This document shows, one piece after another, positions 58,321-64,000 of a DNA stretch of 64,000 nt. Both the position numbers and the translations under genes were made by a program. How positions within the stretch are numbered: the first letter of the stretch is position 1; each line of letters opens with the position of its first letter. The stretch comes from Tessaracoccus caeni (GTDB lineage: Bacteria > Actinomycetota > Actinomycetes > Propionibacteriales > Propionibacteriaceae), in contig NZ_JARGDO010000001.1 of assembly GCF_029211185.1 (NCBI RefSeq), forward strand, positions 221,414 through 285,413, read 5' to 3'. Under the pieces are notes generated by a model, which had not been told where the DNA came from, did no database searches, and saw only the letters and a program-made list of their open reading frames with translations.

Positions 58321-58380
58321 TACTCCGGGCGGAGTTCCAGTAGGCGGGCGTCGGAGCCGTCCTCGACGACCCATCTCGCG
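58321..58380 (-). pseudogene. Relic of the sugar dehydrogenase 3' end
   Basis: These 60 bases are 85% identical (51/60) to 59231-59290, the 3' end of the PQQ-type dehydrogenase gene. Read on the minus strand they encode VEDGSDARLLELRPE and then a stop, the same tail as the intact gene. Upstream sequence does not match, so it is a fragment left by duplication or recombination. Confidence 0.8.
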
Positions 58381-58435
58381 TGTTCTCTGAAGCACGCTGA
58401 CCCACACGATGATCTGTCGTCCCAACGATCTCCCG

Positions 58436-58529
58436 TTGGCGACATCGACGCGAAGGACACCGCCTTCACGGCGGCGTTGACTCGGCCGAGTAGCTCAGGC
58501 GGTGTCACCGCCTGGCGTACCGAGGTACT
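58436..58529 (-). pseudogene. Possible MFS transporter relic
   Basis: One minus-strand frame reads SVRQAVTPPELLGRVNAAVK then AVSFASMSPTG. The RQ..TP..LLGRVNA pattern is characteristic of the cytoplasmic loop of MFS exporters of the EntS type. The frame is closed just upstream by a stop and continues in frame into the dehydrogenase-tail relic, so only about 30 residues survive. Confidence 0.4.
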
Positions 58530-58574
58530 CTACAGGTTGAACAACCCTGTGCCCGCCCCGGCCACAGGCCCATA

Positions 58575-58900
58575 TCAGACACGCAGTCGCATGCGTTGGA
58601 TGGCTGCCTCTAGCGGATCGAGGTCGTCCTCCACTGTCGCCTGGATGACAGACAGGGAAGAAGTGAAGTAGCGATGCGCGAGATGATCGCGCATTCGAGC
58701 AACCTGTCGCCACGGCACCTGTGGCTCCGTCGCAGTCAATTCAGGGAGAGCGTCTTTACCGCCTCGCCGATCTCGATGAGGCGCATTCGAACCGCGTCGA
58801 GGACGAGCTCATCAGTGAGCGGCCCCCGGGTAACATGCGATCGAATAGCAGCGATCGCTTCAGAAATGCCGTCCAGCCGAGCGACATCGCGCCTGGTCAC
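58575..58900 (-). pseudogene. hepT: HepT-type HEPN toxin, frameshifted
   Basis: GTG 58900 overlaps the MntA-type stop (GTGA) and opens a DUF86/HEPN protein: MTRRDVARLDGISEAIAAI, MRLIEIGEAVKTLS. That frame stops at 58736. The alternate frame from about 58745 continues PELTATEPQVPWRQVARMRD and contains RDHLAHRY, exactly the RX4HXY ribonuclease motif of HepT, then ends at 58575. One extra C in the CCC run at 58744-58746 would give a single 108-residue protein. HepT is the RNase toxin of type VII modules, and the motif tyrosine is the residue AMPylated by MntA. The break is either true inactivation or a sequence error. Confidence 0.8.
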
Positions 58901-59220
58901 AACGGTACCAACTCGGGTTCGAGCGCAGCGCGGATCGCCGGACGCAAGTCGGCCTCAGGTACAAGGTCAACCTCCGTCCCCAAGACCTCCTGCAGATCGT
59001 CCACGACTCGCCCAAGCGTCAACAAGCCGATTCGCGACGGAAGATCAACGAGAAGGTCGACGTCGCTGCTCTCCACGTCTTCTCCTCGAGCGACGCTGCC
59101 GAAGAGGCGGACGTTCGTGACGCCGTACTCGGCCAACACGCGCAGCACTTCATCGCGACGCGCGGCAACAACTCGACCGATCGGCCCGGACAGCCGAGTG
59201 CTTTGGGATACCGCGCTCAT
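58897..59220 (-). CDS. mntA: MntA-type nucleotidyltransferase antitoxin
   Basis: The 107-residue protein is a minimal nucleotidyltransferase with the GSX10DXD motif: Gly41-Ser42 and Asp53/Asp55 in GSVARGEDVESSDVDLLVD, plus a later VDLVPE acidic strand. MntA antitoxins AMPylate their HEPN partner to neutralise it. It is translationally coupled with the downstream HEPN gene. The antitoxin is intact while the toxin frame is broken, the safe direction of decay. Confidence 0.85.
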   Translation of the reverse strand: MSAVSQSTRLSGPIGRVVAARRDEVLRVLAEYGVTNVRLFGSVARGEDVESSDVDLLVDLPSRIGLLTLGRVVDDLQEVLGTEVDLVPEADLRPAIRAALEPELVPL

Positions 59221-59229
59221 AGCCTGATT

Positions 59230-60444
59230 CTACTCCGGTCGTAACTCCAGGAGGCGGGCGTCGGAGCCGTCCTCGAGGAGCCAGATCGCGCCATCCGGGG
59301 CCTGGGCGACGGCGCGGATGCGGTTGTCCATCGGCCAGATCTCCTCGTCGACGGCGTCCTCGCTGTCCAGGTCGACGCGGATCAGCGCCTCGCCGGACAG
59401 CGCACCGAGGAAGGCGTCACCGCGCCAGTTCGGGAAGAGTTCACCGGAATAGATCATCAGCGAACCAGGCGAGACGCTCGGGTTCCAGAACGCCTTGGGC
59501 GCCTCGAAGCCGTCACCCTCCTCGTGGTCGGGAATCTCGCCGCCACCGTAGTGGGATCCATTCGAGGCCTCCGGCCAACCGTAGTTGCGCCCCGGCAGGA
59601 TGAGATTCAGCTCGTCGCCACCCTGCGGTCCCATCTCCGACGACCACAGCCGGCCCTCCGCGTCGAGCGCCAAGCCCAGCGGGTTGCGGTGCCCCATGGT
59701 GTAGAGCTGGTCGGTCACCGGCGCGCTACCGAAGGGGTTGTCGGGCGCCGGCTCGCCGTCCAGGGTCAGCCGCACGATGGCACCGAGATTGCTGGAGGGA
59801 TCCTGCGCCGGGTCCATCTCCTGCCGCTCCCCCGAACTGACGAACAGGTGCTCGCCGTCGATGAGCAGACGCAGCGAGAAGTGGCCGTTGCCGCTCAGCT
59901 TGGGGGTCTGCTCCCAGATCCGTTCGAGGTTCGTCAACGCTGCGGCGTCCACGTCGAGGGTCGCCTTTCCGACGACACCCCCGGTCTCGCCCGACCCGTC
60001 GGCCTCCACCCAGCTCACGTACACAGCACCGTCGGCGAGGAAGGTCGGGCCCGGAATGAGGTCGGCCAGCCCACCCTGGCCGCGGTCGACGACGTCGGGC
60101 ACCCCGGAGACCTCGCGCACGTCACCGCTGGCATCGCGCAGCTTGATCCGGCCCGGGCGCTCCGTGATCGCGAGGGTCTCCGTGCCGGGCAGGAAGGTCA
60201 TCGCCCACGGTTCGTCGAAGGTCCCGTGCTCGGTGACGACGAACTCGTGGGTGCCGCCCTCCTCCGGCGGCACGACCTCGGTCTCCGTCACGCTCGGGGT
60301 CGGCGACGGGAGACTCGGGGGCGTCGTCGCAGGCGACGGGGACGCGCTGGGTGTCCGGCTGTCGGTGGGTGTCGGCTCAAGCGGACTGGAGCAGGACACC
60401 ACCATCAAGACCAAGGCCAAGGGGGCCAGACGCACCACTCTCAT
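59230..60444 (-). CDS. PQQ-type sugar dehydrogenase lipoprotein (GSDH family)
   Basis: The 404-residue lipoprotein has lipobox VVSC (Cys18), a 35-residue Pro/Ser/Thr linker and a six-bladed beta-propeller of the glucose/sorbosone dehydrogenase family (PF07995), with blocks FDEPWAMTFLPG, LYTMGHRNPLGLAL, SEMGPQGGDELNLI and GRNYGWPEAS. It should act at the outer face of the membrane. Whether it binds PQQ or is an aldose dehydrogenase-like protein (YliI type) is undecided. A 60-base copy of its 3' end lies at 58321-58380. Its stop is 9 bases from the start of mntA on the same strand. Confidence 0.9.
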   Translation of the reverse strand: MRVVRLAPLALVLMVVSCSSPLEPTPTDSRTPSASPSPATTPPSLPSPTPSVTETEVVPPEEGGTHEFVVTEHGTFDEPWAMTFLPGTETLAITERPGRIKLRDASGDVREVSGVPDVVDRGQGGLADLIPGPTFLADGAVYVSWVEADGSGETGGVVGKATLDVDAAALTNLERIWEQTPKLSGNGHFSLRLLIDGEHLFVSSGERQEMDPAQDPSSNLGAIVRLTLDGEPAPDNPFGSAPVTDQLYTMGHRNPLGLALDAEGRLWSSEMGPQGGDELNLILPGRNYGWPEASNGSHYGGGEIPDHEEGDGFEAPKAFWNPSVSPGSLMIYSGELFPNWRGDAFLGALSGEALIRVDLDSEDAVDEEIWPMDNRIRAVAQAPDGAIWLLEDGSDARLLELRPE

Positions 60445-60502
60445 GTACCGACCGTACCCGGTCGTCGTAGTCGCCGGGGTGGATACCGGCGCCGGTGCGG
60501 CG

Positions 60503-61357
60503 TCAGTAGACGGTCAGCCCCCGGGCGGCGAAGATGTCGCGCACGTGCTTGGTCAGCTCGATCGACGGCGGCTGGGTGTCGCCGAGTTGGTAGGTCATGC
60601 CGATCTCGGCCCACTTGTCGCGCCCCATCTGGTGGAACGGCAGCACCTCGACGCGCGAGACGTGGCACAGCGACGCGGCGTAGTCGGCCACGCGCGCGAC
60701 GCTGTCCAGATCGTCGGTGAGGCCGGGAACCAGCACGTAGCGCACCCAGATCTCGCGCTCCAGCGCATCGAGGCGACGTCCGAAATCGAGAGTCGGCTGG
60801 AGGGTACGCCCGGTGACCCGCTTGTAGGTCTCCTCGTCGCCGGCCTTCACGTCCAGCAGCACCAGGTCGACGTCGGCCAGCAGCGCGTCGGTGGCGTTCT
60901 TGCCGAGGAAGCCCGAGGTGTCCAGCGCCGTGTGAATGCCGAACTCCTTGGCGCCCCGCAGGATCCGCGCGGCGAAGGCCGGCTGCTGCAGCACCTCTCC
61001 CCCGGACAGCGTGATGCCGCCGCGCGTAGCCCGGAACACGCCCCTGTAGCGGTAGATCCGCGCCAGCAGGTCGGTCGCCCGCACCGGAACACCGCGCCGG
61101 GCGCTCATGGTGTCGGGGTTGTGGCAGTACAGGCAACGCAGCGGACAGCCGGCGAAGAAGGTGGTCATCCGGGTGCCGGGACCGTCGACGGCGGTCACCA
61201 GCTCCCAGGAATGCACCAGGCCGATCTCACCAGTGCGGGTACCCATCAGCAGGGCGTGCCGGTCGGCGTCCTCCATGACGGGGATGCCACCGAGCATCCG
61301 GGCCGATGTGGCAGACGCCCCGGTCTGAGCCGGGGCGTCTGTGAGGCTGCTCGTCAC
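60503..61357 (-). CDS. pflA: Pyruvate formate-lyase activating enzyme
   Basis: This radical SAM enzyme makes the glycyl radical on PflB. The 4Fe-4S motif CX3CX2C is at Cys71, Cys75 and Cys78 (GCPLRCLYCHN), and GGITLSGGEVL is the SAM-binding GGE segment. The long frame starts at GTG 61357, one base after the pflB stop region. However, residues 5-15 lie on a perfect 12-bp hairpin (61312-61341), so the true start may be ATG 61297 or 61276. It is co-transcribed with pflB. Confidence 0.95.
   Translation of the reverse strand: MTSSLTDAPAQTGASATSARMLGGIPVMEDADRHALLMGTRTGEIGLVHSWELVTAVDGPGTRMTTFFAGCPLRCLYCHNPDTMSARRGVPVRATDLLARIYRYRGVFRATRGGITLSGGEVLQQPAFAARILRGAKEFGIHTALDTSGFLGKNATDALLADVDLVLLDVKAGDEETYKRVTGRTLQPTLDFGRRLDALEREIWVRYVLVPGLTDDLDSVARVADYAASLCHVSRVEVLPFHQMGRDKWAEIGMTYQLGDTQPPSIELTKHVRDIFAARGLTVY
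61312..61341 (-). terminator. Perfect hairpin at the pflB-pflA junction
   Basis: Arms CAGACGCCCCGG / CCGGGGCGTCTG enclose TCTGAG, starting 18 bases past the pflB stop. It has terminator strength but no T tract. It probably acts as an intercistronic attenuator or processing site that lowers pflA relative to pflB. Confidence 0.6.
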
Positions 61358-61358
61358 G

Positions 61359-63629
61359 TCAGACGGACTCGTGGAACGTCCGCGACAGCACGTCGAGCTG
61401 CTGCTCCCGCGTCAGCTTGACGAAGTTCACCGCGTAGCCGGAGACGCGGATGGTCAGCTGCGGGTACTTCTCGGGATTGTCCATCGCGTCGAGCAGGGTA
61501 TCGCGGTTCAGCACGTTGATGTTCGCGTGGTAGAGCCCCTCCCCCATTCCGGCGTCGAGGATGCCGACGAGGTTGGTGATCCGCTCCTGCTCCGTGCGGC
61601 CGAGCGCCGGCGGCGTGATGGTGTTGGTGAGCGAGATGCCGTCGAGGGCGTCGTCGTACTCCAGCTTTCCGACGCTCATCATGGAGGCGATCATGCCGTG
61701 CGTATCAGCGCCGTTCTCCGGGTTGGCACCCGGGGCGAACGGGGTGCCGGCGCGATGCCCCGACGGGAACGAGCCGGTGTTCTTGCCGTAGACCACGTTG
61801 GAGGTGATCGTCAGCACCGACTGGGTGGGGATCGCGTCGCGGTACAGCTTGAGCTTGCGGATCTTGTCCATGACGGTCTTGACCACCCGCTTGGCGATCT
61901 CGTCCGCGCGGTCGTCGTCGTTGCCGTAGCGGGGGAACTCGCCCTCGGTGATGTAGTCGATCACCAGGCCGGAATCGTCGCGCACCGGGGTGACGGTGGC
62001 GTACTTGATGGCCGATAGCGAGTCGGCGACGATCGACAGGCCGGCGATGCCGCAGCCGAGGGTGCGCACGATGAAGTCATCGTGCAGCGCCATCTCGATG
62101 GCCTCGTAGGCGTAGCGGTCGTGGCAGTAGTGGATGATGTTGAGCGCCTCGACGTAGGTGCCGACCACCCAGTCGAGCATGGCGTCGTACTTCGCCCAGA
62201 CGGTGTCGAACTCGAGCGGGCCGTCGCCGGTGATGGGCTCATAGCCCTGGACGATCTGCTTGCCGGTCATCTCGTCGCGACCGCCGTTGATGGCGTAAAG
62301 CAGGGCCTTCGCGCTGTTCAGACGCGCGCCGAAGAACTGCATCTGACGGCCGATCGCCATGGGCGAGACGCAGCAGGCGATGCCCGTATCGTCGCCCCAG
62401 TGGGCGCGGATCGCGGCGTCGGACTCGTACTGGATGGCTGAGGTCTCGATGGAGATCAGCGAGCAGAACTCCTTGTAGCCCTCGGGCAGCGCGGGATCCC
62501 AGTAGATGGTGATGTTGGGCTCGGGCGCGGGGCCGAGGTTGCGCAGGGTCTGCAGCAGCCGGAACGAGGTCTTGGTGACCAGCGTGCGGCCGTCCTCGGC
62601 GAAGCCGCCGTCGGACCAGGTGGCCCAGTAGGGATCCCCGGAGAAGATCTGGTCGTAGTCGATGGTGCGCAGGAACCGCACGATGCGCAGCTTGGTGACC
62701 ATCGCGTCGATGGCCTCCTGCGCCTCGGCCTCGGTGAGCAGGCCGGCGGCCATGTCACGCTCGGCGTAGATGTCGAAGAAGCCCGAGAGGCGGCCGATGC
62801 TCATGGCGGCGCCGTCCTGGCTCTTCACGGCGGCGAGGTAGGCGAAGTAGGTCCACTGGACCGCCTCGATGAAGTTACGGGCCGGGCGGCCCAGATCGAA
62901 GCCGTAGCTGGTGCCGAGGTTCTTCAGCTTCTTCAGCGCCTTGATCTGCTCGGCGTGCTCCTCGCGGTACAGCGCCCATTCCTCGCTGAACGGCAGCTCG
63001 TTGACGGCGTCCTTGTCGGCCTGCTTGGCCTGGATCAGCCGGTCGACGCCGTAGAGCGCGACGCGACGGTAGTCGCCGATGATGCGCCCACGGCCATAGG
63101 CGTCGGGAAGGCCGGTGATGATGTGCGAGCTGCGAGCGGCGCGGATGCGCGGGGTGTAGATATCGAAGACCGCCTCGTTGTGCGTCTTGCGGTACTTGGT
63201 GAAGATCTCCTTGACCCGCTCGTCGGGCTCCAGTCCGGCCTCGCGGATCGCGGTCTCGACCATGCGCCAGCCGCCGGCAGGGATCATCGCGCGCTTCAGC
63301 GGCACATCGGTCTGCAGGCCGACGATCACGTTGTCGTCCTCGCAGATGTAGCCGGCGGGGAAGGCGTCGATGTCGCCCGGGATGTGGGTCTCGACGTCGT
63401 AGACCCGCTTGGCCCGCTCGACGCTCAGGAACTCGCGCTGCAGCGTGTCCCACACGGTGAGGGTCTTGGCCGTCGGGCCCTCGAGAAAGCCGGCGTCGCC
63501 GGTGTAGGGGGTGAAGTTGGCGAGGATGAACTCGCGGACATCGACCCTCTCCTGCCACTCGCCGGGGGCAAAGCCTTCCCAGGGGTCTTCACGGAGGGTG
63601 TCGTCGCGGGTGAGGAACGAGGCGGTCAT
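61359..63629 (-). CDS. pflB: Formate acetyltransferase (pyruvate formate-lyase)
   Basis: The 756-residue glycyl-radical enzyme turns pyruvate and CoA into acetyl-CoA and formate under anaerobic conditions. The catalytic cysteines are Cys419-Cys420 (GIACCVSPM), aligned with Cys418-Cys419 of E. coli, and the radical Gly731 is in [12 protein letters not shown] 63629 follows AGGAGCACG; the frame extends above it without family similarity. The oxygen-sensitive enzyme beside a sodA elsewhere suggests a facultative or aerotolerant anaerobe. Confidence 0.97.
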   Translation of the reverse strand: MTASFLTRDDTLREDPWEGFAPGEWQERVDVREFILANFTPYTGDAGFLEGPTAKTLTVWDTLQREFLSVERAKRVYDVETHIPGDIDAFPAGYICEDDNVIVGLQTDVPLKRAMIPAGGWRMVETAIREAGLEPDERVKEIFTKYRKTHNEAVFDIYTPRIRAARSSHIITGLPDAYGRGRIIGDYRRVALYGVDRLIQAKQADKDAVNELPFSEEWALYREEHAEQIKALKKLKNLGTSYGFDLGRPARNFIEAVQWTYFAYLAAVKSQDGAAMSIGRLSGFFDIYAERDMAAGLLTEAEAQEAIDAMVTKLRIVRFLRTIDYDQIFSGDPYWATWSDGGFAEDGRTLVTKTSFRLLQTLRNLGPAPEPNITIYWDPALPEGYKEFCSLISIETSAIQYESDAAIRAHWGDDTGIACCVSPMAIGRQMQFFGARLNSAKALLYAINGGRDEMTGKQIVQGYEPITGDGPLEFDTVWAKYDAMLDWVVGTYVEALNIIHYCHDRYAYEAIEMALHDDFIVRTLGCGIAGLSIVADSLSAIKYATVTPVRDDSGLVIDYITEGEFPRYGNDDDRADEIAKRVVKTVMDKIRKLKLYRDAIPTQSVLTITSNVVYGKNTGSFPSGHRAGTPFAPGANPENGADTHGMIASMMSVGKLEYDDALDGISLTNTITPPALGRTEQERITNLVGILDAGMGEGLYHANINVLNRDTLLDAMDNPEKYPQLTIRVSGYAVNFVKLTREQQLDVLSRTFHESV

Positions 63630-63977
63630 CGTGCTCCTAAATAGAAAGATCTCCTGCTCGGCTGCACAAGTGCACCGCTGTTGACGACGCTTCGCTGAGG
63701 AACTCCCGACGTTCCCCATCGACCCACGTTGCCCTGCGATGTCGCCGGCGCCTGGCTTGATACTACATTGCGTAGGGTTAATCCAATAATCTTGGGTTCC
63801 ATAACTGCATAAAGCGTCATGGCGGACACCTGGAGAGGCATGGCCGCCGCTAGGCATACCTCGCGAACGGATTACACAACGGAGACGTCCCTAAATTTGG
63901 GGATCGCCCCGGAGCGCCTCGTTCCCTAGCCTTCCTAGAGCCTGTTTAGGCAAGCCTTACCTCATTCAAGGAGAGAC
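63630..63977. other. Divergent gap upstream of pflB with an iron box and a palindrome
   Basis: This 348-base gap serves pflB leftward and a truncated gene rightward. It holds a near-palindrome TCCCTAAATTTGGGGA (63888-63903) and the iron box at 63946-63964. I see no clear FNR-, Rex- or ArcA-type site for pflB. Confidence 0.55.
63946..63964. promoter_or_regulatory. DtxR/IdeR-type iron box
   Basis: TTAGGCAAGCCTTACCTCA matches the 19-base DtxR consensus (TTAGGTTAGSCTAACCTAA) at 15 positions, with the TTAGG/ACCT halves intact. It lies 13 bases before the ATG at 63978, a position where the iron-loaded repressor would block transcription or early elongation. Confidence 0.75.
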
Positions 63978-64000
63978 ATGACGCGTACCGGAACGTCACG
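63978..64000 (+). CDS. Start of an iron-regulated gene, cut off by the window edge
   Basis: ATG 63978 follows the strong site AAGGAGAGAC and encodes MTRTGTS before the window ends. Too little is visible to name a product. The iron box just upstream suggests a siderophore or iron-uptake component. Confidence 0.6.

Larger units (their letters stand above)
58215..58574. other. Gap with repeat, gene relics and no intact gene
   Basis: This 360-base stretch holds the second palindromic repeat (58276-58302), a 60-base copy of the 3' end of the neighbouring sugar dehydrogenase gene (58321-58380) and a short MFS-transporter-like relic (58436-58529). No intact coding frame is apparent. Confidence 0.6.

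Noticed and set aside
58489-58560. tRNA-like segment with TAGCTCAGGCGG
   Set aside because: The D-arm-like bases have no acceptor stem, anticodon arm or T-arm consensus; the bases are explained by a local GGCGG/CCGCC hairpin and the MFS-like frame.

Overview
The window is GC-rich chromosomal DNA from an actinobacterium, most likely a member of the Propionibacteriaceae. That placement is inferred from the ribosomal gene order, dense GTG starts, an anaerobic pyruvate formate-lyase operon and a superoxide dismutase of the Propionibacterium type. No sequence search was possible. About three quarters of the window is the S10-spc-alpha ribosomal protein supercluster and its neighbours, all read on the minus strand (49.3 kb down to 17.5 kb, then rplM-rpsI-glmM at 1.9-0 kb). 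Accessory blocks interrupt it at several points where actinobacteria usually have contiguous genes.

Layout. 0-1.9 kb: glmM (cut by the left edge), rpsI, rplM. 2.1-8 kb: an EF-G-like GTPase, two small membrane proteins, trmB-truA-methyltransferase and sodA. 8-11 kb: a receiver-only response regulator, two paralogous histidine kinases and, divergently, a 47-codon gene for a secreted Trp/Cys-rich peptide. This looks like a compact signalling locus. 11-13.4 kb: two glycosyltransferases. 13.5-17.3 kb: an ABC importer with two tandem substrate-binding lipoproteins. 17.4-21.4 kb: alpha operon (rplQ, rpoA, rpsD, rpsK, rpsM, rpmJ, infA). 21.5-31.2 kb: YciI protein, then a sugar locus with a GH94-type phosphorylase, LacI regulator, binding protein, two permeases and a GH3 glucosidase. 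Its make-up resembles beta-1,2-glucooligosaccharide (sophorooligosaccharide) loci, and two copies of a GTAAGCGCTTAC operator lie at its two divergent starts. 31.2-32.8 kb: a zinc metallopeptidase and a DUF1707 protein. 32.8-40 kb: map-adk-secY and the spc operon. 40.2-43.7 kb: a giant fused ATPase/FtsX-type ABC protein placed between rplN and rpsQ. 44-49.3 kb: S10 operon.

49.8-55.1 kb: a membrane protein with a two-component system, then an ArsR-SulP pair. 55.2-59.2 kb is a patchwork region: a small ORF, an aldo/keto reductase, an XRE regulator, a lipoprotein with a formylglycine-generating-enzyme fold broken by a one-base frameshift, a MntA-HepT (type VII) toxin-antitoxin pair whose toxin is also frameshifted, a copied tail of the neighbouring sugar dehydrogenase gene, an MFS relic, and two near-identical palindromic repeats. 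59.2-63.6 kb: a lipoprotein PQQ-type sugar dehydrogenase and pflB-pflA. The right edge carries a DtxR/IdeR-like iron box in front of a truncated gene.

The signals most worth following are the peptide/two-kinase locus (8.0-11.0 kb), the operator-linked sugar locus (21.8-31.2 kb) and the decayed 55-59 kb region.
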